In this document: positions 1-9,583 of the stretch, in pieces
Layout of the letters: every line of letters begins with the position of its first letter
Numbering within the stretch: the stretch's first letter is position 1
Source: Aurantibrevibacter sp041749595
Lineage (GTDB): Bacteria; Bacteroidota; Bacteroidia; Flavobacteriales; Flavobacteriaceae
NCBI GenBank assembly: GCA_041749595.1
Contig: JBGTBA010000005.1
Location: 21,478 to 85,477, forward strand
DNA: 64,000 nt
Direction: 5' to 3'
The notes under the pieces: generated by a model
What the model was told of the DNA's origin: nothing
Seen by the model: the letters and a program-made list of their open reading frames with translations, nothing else
The model's database searches: none
Position numbers and translations under genes: made by a program

Positions 1-1
1 C

Positions 2-997
2 GTAAGGGAAGCGGGCACGTTTGTGGAATCGGAAAAACGATTGTCCACCATTGTGGAATATATAAAGGAGAAAAAGAAAGCTTCAAGGGTTAAACTCTTA
101 TGGGGAACCGCAAATTGTTTCTCCAACCCCAGGTATATGAACGGAGCTGCCACCAATCCTGATTTTAATGTTCTTGCAAGAGCCGGCGGGCAGGTAAAGT
201 TGGCCTTGGATGCTACCATAGCCTTACACGGTGAAAATTATGTTTTTTGGGGAGGGCGCGAAGGGTATATGTCGCTCTTAAATACCAATATGAAAAGAGA
301 GCTGGACCATATGGGAAGCTTTCTGGCCCTGGCAAGGGACTATGCAAGAGGCCAAGGGTTTACAGGAACCTTCTTTATTGAGCCAAAACCCATGGAGCCC
401 ATGAAACATCAATATGATTTTGATGCCGCTACCGTTATCGGGTTCCTTCACCAATATGGCCTGCAAAGCGATTTCAAACTGAATCTGGAAGTGAACCACG
501 CCACCTTGGCCAGCCACACCATGCAGCACGAAATGGAAATAGCCGCTTCCCATGGAATGTTGGGAAGCATAGATGCCAATCGTGGGGACTACCAAAACGG
601 TTGGGATACAGACCAGTTTCCGAACAACATCAATGAAGTTACCGAGGCCATGTTGGTATTCCTCAAAGCAGGGGGTCTAAAAGGGGGAGGGATTAATTTT
701 GATGCCAAACTCCGTAGAAATTCCACCGATATGGAAGATGTTTTTCTTGCCCACATAGGAGGTGCCGATATTTTTGCCAGGGCTCTGTTGATAGCCGATA
801 AGATCATTGGTTCGTCTCCCTATGACGTCCTGCGGAAAAAAAGATACAGTTCTTTTGATTCCGGAAAAGGGGCCGCTTTTGAAAGGGGCGAATTGGATTT
901 GAAAAACTTATATGAAATTGCAATAGATAATGGCGAACTTAAACTACAGAGCGGCAAACAGGAGTTGTTTGAGAATATCATCAACCAATATATCTAA
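2..997 (+). CDS. xylA: Xylose isomerase, C-terminal three quarters (cut by window start)
   Basis: Xylose isomerase interconverts D-xylose and D-xylulose in the cytoplasm, the entry step of xylose use. The frame is open from base 2, so about 331 of the usual ~440 residues are present and the N-terminal catalytic His/Asp pair lies outside the window. Metal- and substrate-site motifs are intact: FIEPKPMEP, LEVNHATLA, DANRGDYQNGWDTDQFP and GGINFDAK. The C-terminus KQELFENIINQYI is typical of the long class II enzymes of Bacteroidota. It converges on a sugar-type SSS symporter across a strong hairpin, which suggests a pentose uptake and catabolism locus. Identification is secure; only the gene start is missing. 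Confidence 0.96.
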   Translation, partial: VREAGTFVESEKRLSTIVEYIKEKKKASRVKLLWGTANCFSNPRYMNGAATNPDFNVLARAGGQVKLALDATIALHGENYVFWGGREGYMSLLNTNMKRELDHMGSFLALARDYARGQGFTGTFFIEPKPMEPMKHQYDFDAATVIGFLHQYGLQSDFKLNLEVNHATLASHTMQHEMEIAASHGMLGSIDANRGDYQNGWDTDQFPNNINEVTEAMLVFLKAGGLKGGGINFDAKLRRNSTDMEDVFLAHIGGADIFARALLIADKIIGSSPYDVLRKKRYSSFDSGKGAAFERGELDLKNLYEIAIDNGELKLQSGKQELFENIINQYI

Positions 998-1020
998 GCC
1001 TTTTATGTGTTTTACAAGAA

Positions 1021-1049
1021 AAAAGGAACCGAAAAAACCGGTTCCTTTT
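1021..1049. terminator. Bidirectional hairpin terminator between xylA and the SSS symporter
   Basis: An 11-bp stem (AAAAGGAACCG with CGGTTCCTTTT) encloses a 7-base loop. It has A residues on one side and T residues on the other, so it can end transcription of both convergent genes. Confidence 0.85.
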
Positions 1050-1068
1050 TTAGTTAAAGGCCTTAAAC

Positions 1069-2721
1069 CTACTTTGCAAAGTAAATATAAATACCCACAA
1101 CAATGCAGACAACCAGTAAACCTACTTGCTTCACATATTTATAGGGTTCAATGGAAACCTGTTTTGTGTATTCCAGTTCAAAAGCTTCTTTTCTGGGATA
1201 GAATTTTCCAATAACCAACATAATAAGAATGTTAAGGATAAACAAAATGGCCATGACATGTAAATAATGTGGATAGGCATCGGACTTCATCAATTTCAAT
1301 ACTGTTTCATCGGCTATTCCCGATGCCTTAGCGGCTTCTAAAGCTTTGCCCTCAAAATATGGCTTCAGTAAAAACTGACTCAGAATATACAATAATGACC
1401 CGGAAATAATCCCGATTTTAGCGGCAATGGCAGGTACCCTTTTGGTTAGATACCCGACAACGATAATCGTAAAAATAGGAATACTGTAAATACCATTTAT
1501 CTCCTGTAAGTAATTGAACAGACTACCTGCATTCGCTATCAATGGCGCAATAAACATGGCGGCCAAAGCCAAACAAATCCCAAATATTTTACCGTATTTT
1601 ACCACAGTTGCCTCAGAGGCATCTTTATTAATATGCTCCTTGTAGATATCTATACCGAACAAGGTTACGGAACTATTGAGCACACTGTTGAATGAACTTA
1701 ATATGGCCCCAAAAAGGACCGCTGCGAAAAAACCCACCAAGGGTTTTGGGAGTACTTCGCGCACCAGTTCAGGGTAGGCAAGGTCGCTAGATGCCAATCC
1801 ACCATCAAAATAATGGTATGCTATCATTCCGGGAAGCACCAAGATCAAAGGGCCTAAAATCTTCAGAAAAGAAGCCAACAACAAGCCTTTCTGTCCCTCG
1901 GCCAAGTTTTTGGCCCCCAAGGCCCTTTGTATTATTTGTTGGTTGGTTCCCCAATAAAAGAGTTGCACCAGCATCATTCCCGTAAAAATAGTGGCAAAGG
2001 GGACTTCCTGCCCCGTTTCCCCCGTAGAATCGAATCTTTCAGGATGGGCGGATACCAACGCATCCAATCCAGCGATAACGTTTCCATCCCCAATGGCCAT
2101 TAAACCAAAAATAGGGATAAATAACCCCCCAATTATAAGTCCTATGGCATTGATACTATCAGAGACGGCCACGGCTTTTAAACCCCCAAAGATAGCATAT
2201 ATAGAACCTACGATCCCAATGCCCCAGATACAAATCACCAAAGCGGTGGATTTGGAAACATCCAAAAGTTCGGGCACATTGAACATCCCACTTATGGCTA
2301 CGGACCCAGAGTATAGGATTACGGGCAAAAGTACCACCACATAACCGGTCAAAAAGAGACCGGATGTAATGGTCTTCGTTACTACATCAAAGCGTTTTGC
2401 CAAAAATTGGGGAACAGTTGTAAGCCCCCCTTTAAGGTACCTCGGCAAAAGAAAAATAGCCGTCACAACCATGGCAATGGCCGCCAAGGTCTCCCATGCC
2501 ATGACCGACAAACCATCTGTGTATGCGCTGCCATTAAGCCCAACAAGCTGTTCCGTGGAAAGGTTGGTCAACAAAAGAGACCCCGCGATTACGCCGGCGG
2601 TTAAACTTCGTCCACCCAAAAAGTAGCCATCAGATGTGCGTTCGTCGGTTTTCCGGGTAGCCAAATAGGCTATTACCGCCACCAAAAGGGTAAAGCCCAC
2701 AAAAGAGAGTATTCCTAACAT
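1069..2721 (-). CDS. Sodium:solute symporter, SSS/SGLT-like sugar type
   Basis: This 550-residue inner-membrane transporter of the solute:sodium symporter family has about 14 hydrophobic segments. The N-terminal part contains the family block DGYFLGGRSLTAG, then NLSTEQLVGLNGSAY and GLKAVAVSDSINA, which are characteristic of SGLT-type sugar symporters. It ends with a membrane segment and a short tail. ATG at 2721 gives a first helix with a normal N-terminus. Its position tail-to-tail with xylA suggests pentose (xylose) uptake with Na+, but substrate cannot be read from sequence. No exact TAnnTTTG promoter was found in the 205 bases upstream. Confidence 0.9.
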   Translation of the reverse strand: MLGILSFVGFTLLVAVIAYLATRKTDERTSDGYFLGGRSLTAGVIAGSLLLTNLSTEQLVGLNGSAYTDGLSVMAWETLAAIAMVVTAIFLLPRYLKGGLTTVPQFLAKRFDVVTKTITSGLFLTGYVVVLLPVILYSGSVAISGMFNVPELLDVSKSTALVICIWGIGIVGSIYAIFGGLKAVAVSDSINAIGLIIGGLFIPIFGLMAIGDGNVIAGLDALVSAHPERFDSTGETGQEVPFATIFTGMMLVQLFYWGTNQQIIQRALGAKNLAEGQKGLLLASFLKILGPLILVLPGMIAYHYFDGGLASSDLAYPELVREVLPKPLVGFFAAVLFGAILSSFNSVLNSSVTLFGIDIYKEHINKDASEATVVKYGKIFGICLALAAMFIAPLIANAGSLFNYLQEINGIYSIPIFTIIVVGYLTKRVPAIAAKIGIISGSLLYILSQFLLKPYFEGKALEAAKASGIADETVLKLMKSDAYPHYLHVMAILFILNILIMLVIGKFYPRKEAFELEYTKQVSIEPYKYVKQVGLLVVCIVVGIYIYFAK

Positions 2722-2926
2722 ATTAATTTATTGGTTTGATTATATCTGTTAAATATATTGGAATTATTTATTAAAAATTAAATTTTGGGACAAATAATGA
2801 CAAAATCGGTAATTCGGACAACTATTCCTGAAAAATACCCCCCATATTGGCTTCTAAATATTAACGGCTTACAACTTCTGTTTTTTTACAGGAATACTTA
2901 TCTTGCCAAACTATCTTAAGTTAGAC

Positions 2927-5900
2927 ATGAAAAGGATTTTTGGACTTCTTTTATTAATCGGTTTTCTTTGCGGTAATTGTGGTAAAAAGCATGAAAAAAG
3001 GTTCAAAAAAATGGCATCCAAAGCAACAAACATAACCTTTAAAAATGAATTGGTGGAAACACCGGACTTTAATATCCTAACCTATCTATATTATTATAAC
3101 GGAGCCGGTGTTGCCACGGCAGATTTTAATAATGATGGCCTAGTGGACATCTATTTCACATCCAATCAGGGCTCGGATAAGTTATATTTAAACAAGGGAA
3201 AGTTTGTCTTTGAAGACATCACCGATAAAGCCCAAGTTAAAAATACCGGAAATTGGACTACCGGTGTAACCCACGTAGATATTAACAGTGATGGCCTGTT
3301 AGATATCTATATCTGTAAGGTTGGGGATTATAAAAACAGTAAGGGGCATAATTTACTTTATGTCAACCAAGGCATTGATGGTTTTGGCGTCCCTACCTTT
3401 AAAGAAGATGCAAAATCCTATGGCTTGGATTTTTCTGGTTTTTCCACACAGGCTGTCTTTTTTGATTATGATCTGGACGGGGATTTGGATATGTACCTCA
3501 TGAACCATTCCGTGCATCCCAACAGAACCTATGGAAAAGGCTCTAAAAGAAAGGAATACGATCCCATTTCCGGGGACAGACTTTATGAAAATAATAATGG
3601 CTCATTTGTAGATGTAAGTGCGGAAAGCGGTATTTTCCAAGGTTCCATAGGGTATGGCCTTGGGTTGTCGGTGGGGGATATCAATAATGATGGTTATCCG
3701 GATATCTATATCGGTAATGATTTTTTTGAAAATGATTATCTGTACCTCAACCAAAAAGACGGTACATTTATAGATGTAATTTCCCAAGATGACAAAAAAT
3801 TAGGCCATACCACGCACTTTTCCATGGGCAATGCCATCTCGGACATCAACAATGATGGTTTTTTCGACATTGTTTCTTTGGATATGCTTCCGGAAGATTT
3901 GGAAACCTACAAAACCTCTGGTCTGGAATATCCATTTCCTACCTATGAATCCTATTTAAAAAACGGATATGCCCCACAGTATATGCAAAATACCCTTCAC
4001 TTGAATCTAGGTAATGGGAGTTTTAGCGAGATAGGCAACCTAAGTGGCATTTCTGCCACGGAGTGGTCATGGGGAGTATTGATGGCAGATTACGATAACG
4101 ACGGTTATAAAGATATGTTTGTAACCAATGGGATAAAGGGCGCTACCAACGATATGGATTTCATTAATTTCATTTCGAATGATAAGATTCAAAAAAAAAT
4201 TGACAAAGGATTGATTGCCAAGGATATGACACTTATAGATGAGGTTCCGGAAAAAAAAGTGCCCAACTATTTTTTTCGTAATCTGGGAACATTACAGTTC
4301 GGAGATGTTACCGCAGAATGGTTCCTGAAAGAAGACTCGTTCAGCAACGGTTGTGCCCATGCCGATCTGGACAATGACGGAGATCTAGATCTTGTGGTCA
4401 ATAACGTAAACGAAGAGGCCTATATAATGAGAAATATATCCGATGGGAAAAACCACTATTTAAAAATCGACTTTATAGGGGAGGGCAAGAACTTTTATGG
4501 CATTGGAGCAAAAATTTTGGCCTATACTTCCAATGGCCTTATATCCCAAGAAAACTTCGTGACTAAAGGGTATTTATCGTCCGTGGACAATACCATGCAC
4601 CTGGGCGTTGGAAAAGATTCCGTTATTGATTCCCTTAAGGTCATTTGGCCGGGTGGAAAATACCAAAAACTTGAAAAAGTAAAAACAAACCAAAAAATCA
4701 CGGTAAACGCTGAAGATTCCAAAGGTAATTTTTACTTAATCCCTAAAGCGGATAGGATGAATTACCTGTCCAATGTGGACAGCCCCATCCTATTTAAGCA
4801 CCAAGAACAGGCAAGTGTAGAATTTAGCAGGGATCCTCTGGTTCCCTATGCCAATACCCATGAAGGGCCTTCCATTTCCGTGGCGGATGTTGATAAAGAT
4901 GGATTGGACGATCTATTCATTACAGGTGCAAAAAGCCAGCCTTCAGCCTTATTCCTTCAAGATGATCGGGGCGTTTTTAATAGTGTGCAAGATGATTTGT
5001 TTGCCTTAGATGCCATGAACGAGGATATTTCTTCCGTTTTTTTTGATGCCAATGGCAATGGTGACCTAGATTTATTGGTGGTCAGCGGCGGAAACGAATT
5101 TAAGACTTCCGAAAAGTTGTGGCCCAGACTATATCTTAATCGGAATGGTGTTTTTATAAAGGACGAACAACAGTTTAAAGGCATAGAGATCAATGCTTCA
5201 AAAGTCAAGGCGGTTGATTACGATAATGATGGGGATTTGGATGTCGCCATTTCTTCGGATCAGGTCCCATGGGAATTTGGCAAAACTCCAAGACAGTATA
5301 TATTCAAGAATGATGGCAAGGGCAATTTTAAAGATAGTACGGCCACAATCGCTAAAGATTTTCCAGATATTGGAAATGTGAAAGATTTTGTCTGGGTTGA
5401 TCTGGATAATAACGGTTTTCAAGATCTTGTTGTAGCGGGTCATTGGATGCCCATATCAATTTTTATGAACAACGGCAAGAAGCTGGAATTACAGAGCAAT
5501 AATGGCCTTGAAAAAACCAGTGGGTGGTGGAATGTTATTATTGCGGAAGATTTTGACAATGATGGAGACATAGATCTCATAGCCGGCAATTGGGGGGAAA
5601 ATAGTAAGTTTAGAGCCTCAGAAACAACGCCGATAAAACTCTACAGCACTGATTTTGACGGCAACGGATCTGTAGAACACGTGGTGACCTACTTTTATAA
5701 AGGTAGGGAAACCCCATTTGCATCAAAAGATGAACTGGTTAAGCAAATACCCGAATTGAACAAAAAATTCCTATCCTATAAAAATTTTGCAAAAGCGGAC
5801 ATTATAGCGCTGTTTTCATATGAAAAACTGAATAAAGCGGACAAAAAGGAAGTCTATGAACTCAGAAGTCGTTACTTTCAAAATAACGGGAATGGCATTT

Positions 5901-6226
5901 TTAAAACGAAAAGCCTCCCGACCATTGCCCAGTCTTCCACCATTCATGATATCCTTGTCGAGGACTTTGACAAAGATGGGTTTAAAGACATGTTAATAGT
6001 GGGCAATACCTATGAAATTAACACCCAATTGGGTAGGATGGATGCATTACATGGTTTAATTTTGCGCAACGATAAAAAAGGGGGCTTTTATTGGGTAGGG
6101 CATCAAAAATTTGATGTTTCGGGCCCCGCCAGAACTATCAAGAAAATAAAAATAAATGGCATTGGACATTATTGCATTGCCATGAACAATAATCTTCCTG
6201 TTTTTTTAATAAAAAACACTGACTAG
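2927..6226 (+). CDS. VCBS/FG-GAP repeat lipoprotein with ASPIC/UnbV domain (paralogue 1)
   Basis: This is a predicted surface lipoprotein of 1,099 residues. ATG at 2927 gives a compact signal peptide (MKRIFGLLLL...GNC), better than the upstream TTG at 2903. From about residue 50 to 500 there are many DxDxDG-type calcium loops (DFNNDGLVDIYF, DYDLDGDLDMYL, DLDNDGDLDLVV), the signature of VCBS/FG-GAP beta-propeller blades. Residues ~508-595 form an ASPIC/UnbV domain (GIGAKILAY...IDSLKVIWPGG). A second propeller with more calcium loops fills ~640-1090. It is the first of three tandem paralogues ahead of a haloperoxidase-like gene. Family function is poorly known; binding of a polymer, protein or cell-surface partner is inferred. 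Confidence 0.88.
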   Translation: MKRIFGLLLLIGFLCGNCGKKHEKRFKKMASKATNITFKNELVETPDFNILTYLYYYNGAGVATADFNNDGLVDIYFTSNQGSDKLYLNKGKFVFEDITDKAQVKNTGNWTTGVTHVDINSDGLLDIYICKVGDYKNSKGHNLLYVNQGIDGFGVPTFKEDAKSYGLDFSGFSTQAVFFDYDLDGDLDMYLMNHSVHPNRTYGKGSKRKEYDPISGDRLYENNNGSFVDVSAESGIFQGSIGYGLGLSVGDINNDGYPDIYIGNDFFENDYLYLNQKDGTFIDVISQDDKKLGHTTHFSMGNAISDINNDGFFDIVSLDMLPEDLETYKTSGLEYPFPTYESYLKNGYAPQYMQNTLHLNLGNGSFSEIGNLSGISATEWSWGVLMADYDNDGYKDMFVTNGIKGATNDMDFINFISNDKIQKKIDKGLIAKDMTLIDEVPEKKVPNYFFRNLGTLQFGDVTAEWFLKEDSFSNGCAHADLDNDGDLDLVVNNVNEEAYIMRNISDGKNHYLKIDFIGEGKNFYGIGAKILAYTSNGLISQENFVTKGYLSSVDNTMHLGVGKDSVIDSLKVIWPGGKYQKLEKVKTNQKITVNAEDSKGNFYLIPKADRMNYLSNVDSPILFKHQEQASVEFSRDPLVPYANTHEGPSISVADVDKDGLDDLFITGAKSQPSALFLQDDRGVFNSVQDDLFALDAMNEDISSVFFDANGNGDLDLLVVSGGNEFKTSEKLWPRLYLNRNGVFIKDEQQFKGIEINASKVKAVDYDNDGDLDVAISSDQVPWEFGKTPRQYIFKNDGKGNFKDSTATIAKDFPDIGNVKDFVWVDLDNNGFQDLVVAGHWMPISIFMNNGKKLELQSNNGLEKTSGWWNVIIAEDFDNDGDIDLIAGNWGENSKFRASETTPIKLYSTDFDGNGSVEHVVTYFYKGRETPFASKDELVKQIPELNKKFLSYKNFAKADIIALFSYEKLNKADKKEVYELRSRYFQNNGNGIFKTKSLPTIAQSSTIHDILVEDFDKDGFKDMLIVGNTYEINTQLGRMDALHGLILRNDKKGGFYWVGHQKFDVSGPARTIKKIKINGIGHYCIAMNNNLPVFLIKNTD

Positions 6227-6247
6227 AAAAATATGATATTAAGCGGT

Positions 6248-9200
6248 ATGAAAAAATTAGGCCTTTTTTTATTGCCAATCGCAATTTGTCTTTCCTGTAC
6301 CACAAAAGAACAGGATCAAAGACTGATTTTGGAAAAACCCACTGTGCGGTTCTCCTTACTTTCTTCCGAGCAAACAGGAATAGATTTTATCAATGAGGTG
6401 GCAAATCAGAAGGACTTCAATATATTCACCTATCGCAATTTTTATAACGGGGGCGGTGTTGCTATTGGGGACATTAATAACGATGGCCTTCCCGATATTT
6501 ATCTTACGTCTAATTTTGGGGCAAACAAACTGTATCTGAATAAAGGAAACTTTAGGTTTGATGATATTTCTGCAAGTGCCGGTGTCGAGGGCACAAGAGC
6601 TTGGTCCACCGGAGTGGTCATGGTAGATCTCAATGCTGATGGCCAATTGGACATCTATGTATGTAATTCAGGAAATATAAAAGGGGACAATCAGAAAAAT
6701 GAACTGTTCCTCAACAATGGAGACCTTACATTTACGGAAAGTGCAGCAGAATATAATTTGGCCGAAAGCGGATTTACTTCCCATGCCGCTTTTTTAGACT
6801 TTGATTTAGATGGGGATTTGGATGTCTATTTGCTGAATAATAGTTTTATCCCAGTAAATGCACTGAATTTATCGAATAAACGAGAGGTAAGGGCGGCGGA
6901 TTGGAATGTGCCCGATGTGTTGAAAGGTGGTGGGGACAAACTAATGCGAAACGACAATGGAAAATTTGTGGACGTTAGCGAGGAAGCTGGTATTTATGGC
7001 AGTTTAATAGGGTTTGGATTAGGGGTTACCATAGGGGACATCAACGGTGATTTCTATCCCGATATGTATATTTCCAATGATTTCTACGAACAGGATTACT
7101 TGTATATCAATCAAAAAAACGGATCTTTTAAAGAGTCCATAAAAGAATGGACCCAGCACACCAGTCTTGCCTCTATGGGCGCCGATATGCAGGATATAAA
7201 CAATGACGGATTGCCGGACATCTTTGTTACCGATATGCTTCCAGAAAAAGATGACCGAATAAAAACGAACACCTCCTTTGAAAATTACGACACTTACAAA
7301 AGGAAAGAGAATTTGGGGTTTCATTACCAATACATGCAAAACTCCTTACAGCTCAATACTGGAAACCAACACTTCGCCGAAATCGCCTATTATTCAGGGG
7401 TGGCTAAAACAGATTGGAGCTGGGGTGCCTTGCTTTTTGATATGGACAACGATGGTTATAAGGATATTTATGTTTGCAACGGTATTTATCACGATCTCAC
7501 TGATCAGGATTTTATCGATTTTTTTGCCAATGAAATCATTCAAAAGATGATTTTGACCGGTAAAAAAGAAGAGATAGACTCCATTATAAACAAAATGCCA
7601 AGTAATCCCATTCCCAATTATGCTTTTAAAAACAATGGTGATTTAACTTTTTCAGATTACACATCAGATTGGGGTCTATCTACTCCAAGTTTTTCGAATG
7701 GTGCGGCATATGCCGATTTGGATAACGATGGTGATTTGGATTTGGTGGTAAACAATGTAAATCAAAAAGCTTTTGTTTTTAAAAATCAAACACAGGAAAA
7801 AACTCCCAGAAACTTTATAAAAATAGCACTTGAGGGAAAGGGCGGAAATACTTTTGGAGTAGGAGTACTCATGGAATTATTTTTGAAAGACAAAATAATA
7901 AGGCAAGAGCTCAATCCGTCAAGAGGTTTTCAATCATCAACCGAATACGTTCTTACTTTTGGTGTTGGAGACATAAAAGAAATAGATTCCCTGAGCGTGC
8001 ATTGGAATGACAATAAAATACAAACTATCCGAAATATTGAGGTAAATAAAAAATTAACCCTAAAACAATCGGATGCCAAAAACAAAAATGTCGACAAAAT
8101 TATTAAGCCTAAACCACTTTTTAAGGAAATTTCCGGACTTCTGGTTGCCCATAAAGAAAATAATTATAGCGATTTTGATTATGAAGGCCTCATAACAAAA
8201 ATGCTTTCCCAAGAAGGTCCCGCCCTTGCCGTCGCAGATGTTGACGGTGATGGAAATGAAGATATATTCATTGGGGGCGCCAAAGGCCAACCGGGAATTA
8301 TATACCAAAATAAAGGTGATGGAAACCTTAAGCGAACATTTCAAAAATCGTTGGAGACCGATAGCTCTTATGAAGATACCGCAGCGTCATTTTTTGATGC
8401 GGATGGCGACGGGGATATGGATCTTATGGTGGGCTCAGGGGGCAACGAGGTAGCTGAAAATAAAAACTATAGGCCCAGACTATACATCAATGATGGAAAA
8501 GGTGTTTTTACCAAGACAAAAAACAACTTGCCATCAACATTTAAAAACATTTCCGTTATTGCCCCTTATGATTTTGACAGTGATGGGGACATGGACGTTT
8601 TTATAGGATCTAGAAGTGTTGTGGGCAACTATGGGATAGATCCGGATCATCTTTTTTTAGAAAATACCGGCGATGGCTCTTATTCAGATGCCACCGAACG
8701 CTTGGCCTATGACCTAAAAGGGGCGGGTATGCTTACGGATGCCGTTTGGGCGGATATTGATGGGGACGGCAAAAAAGATTTGATCACGGTTTCCGATTGG
8801 GGCACCCCTAAGATCTATAAAAACTCGGGTCGGAGATTGGTTAAACTACCCTCTTCCTTAGATAGTCTCAATGGTTGGTGGAACACTATAGAAGTAGCTG
8901 ATCTGGATGGTGACGGGGACAACGATCTAATTCTCGGTAACCAAGGAAGTAATACCCATTATAAAACCTCAGAACCCAATCCCATGAAAATGTGGATAAA
9001 TGATTTTGATGGAAATGGTACTCTGGAACAGATAATTACCCAAAATTTTAATGGCCGTGACTACCCTTTGCACCAAAAGAAAGAATTGACGGCCCAATTG
9101 ATCTCCCTGAAGAAACAGAATCTTAAGGCTTCGGAATACGCAAAAAAAACAATCGAAGAATTATTTTCATCAGCCATTTTTAAGAACTCCATAATGAAAC

Positions 9201-9583
9201 AGTCCAACATCGCGGAATCTGTCATCGCCATCCAAGAGAAAGGTGGAAAATTCACCATCAAAAAATTGCCGTATCAAGTCCAACTTTCCTGTGTGTGCGG
9301 TATTAGCTGTACCGATGTTAACAACGATGGCAATATGGATATCATTCTTGGAGGCAATAACTTTGAGTTTAAGCCCCAATATTCCCGCTTAGATGCCAAT
9401 TATGGAAGTGTATTGCTTGGCGACGGGAAGCTTGGTTTTAAATGGCAAGATTACAATACCAGCGGATTCTTTATACGGGACGAGATAAAACATCTCGGAG
9501 AGTTTAAGGATAAAAGTGGCAAAAGGTATCTTATTGCCGCAATAAATGATACTAAACCGAAGATTTTTGCCCTAAATGAATAA
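6248..9583 (+). CDS. VCBS/FG-GAP repeat lipoprotein with ASPIC/UnbV domain (paralogue 2)
   Basis: This 1,111-residue paralogue has the same architecture as its neighbours. It has a lipoprotein signal (MKKLGLFLLPIAICLSC), a calcium-loop propeller (DINNDGLPDIYL, DFDLDGDLDVYL, DMDNDGYKDIYV, DLDNDGDLDLVV), an ASPIC/UnbV domain at about residues 517-606, and a second propeller (DVDGDGNEDIFIGG, DADGDGDMDLMVG, DFDSDGDMDVFIG, DLDGDGDNDLILG). ATG 6248 is preferred because it leaves a short lipoprotein leader; ATG 6233 in the same frame is possible and would start 6 bases after the previous stop. Tight spacing on both sides indicates co-transcription. The function is unknown; a secreted or cell-surface binding role is inferred. 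Confidence 0.88.
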   Translation: MKKLGLFLLPIAICLSCTTKEQDQRLILEKPTVRFSLLSSEQTGIDFINEVANQKDFNIFTYRNFYNGGGVAIGDINNDGLPDIYLTSNFGANKLYLNKGNFRFDDISASAGVEGTRAWSTGVVMVDLNADGQLDIYVCNSGNIKGDNQKNELFLNNGDLTFTESAAEYNLAESGFTSHAAFLDFDLDGDLDVYLLNNSFIPVNALNLSNKREVRAADWNVPDVLKGGGDKLMRNDNGKFVDVSEEAGIYGSLIGFGLGVTIGDINGDFYPDMYISNDFYEQDYLYINQKNGSFKESIKEWTQHTSLASMGADMQDINNDGLPDIFVTDMLPEKDDRIKTNTSFENYDTYKRKENLGFHYQYMQNSLQLNTGNQHFAEIAYYSGVAKTDWSWGALLFDMDNDGYKDIYVCNGIYHDLTDQDFIDFFANEIIQKMILTGKKEEIDSIINKMPSNPIPNYAFKNNGDLTFSDYTSDWGLSTPSFSNGAAYADLDNDGDLDLVVNNVNQKAFVFKNQTQEKTPRNFIKIALEGKGGNTFGVGVLMELFLKDKIIRQELNPSRGFQSSTEYVLTFGVGDIKEIDSLSVHWNDNKIQTIRNIEVNKKLTLKQSDAKNKNVDKIIKPKPLFKEISGLLVAHKENNYSDFDYEGLITKMLSQEGPALAVADVDGDGNEDIFIGGAKGQPGIIYQNKGDGNLKRTFQKSLETDSSYEDTAASFFDADGDGDMDLMVGSGGNEVAENKNYRPRLYINDGKGVFTKTKNNLPSTFKNISVIAPYDFDSDGDMDVFIGSRSVVGNYGIDPDHLFLENTGDGSYSDATERLAYDLKGAGMLTDAVWADIDGDGKKDLITVSDWGTPKIYKNSGRRLVKLPSSLDSLNGWWNTIEVADLDGDGDNDLILGNQGSNTHYKTSEPNPMKMWINDFDGNGTLEQIITQNFNGRDYPLHQKKELTAQLISLKKQNLKASEYAKKTIEELFSSAIFKNSIMKQSNIAESVIAIQEKGGKFTIKKLPYQVQLSCVCGISCTDVNNDGNMDIILGGNNFEFKPQYSRLDANYGSVLLGDGKLGFKWQDYNTSGFFIRDEIKHLGEFKDKSGKRYLIAAINDTKPKIFALNE

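Noticed and set aside
930..1214. A 94-codon plus-strand frame across the xylA end and the terminator
   Set aside because: It overlaps the conserved C-terminus of xylA and a strong terminator, and runs into the symporter gene on the other strand.
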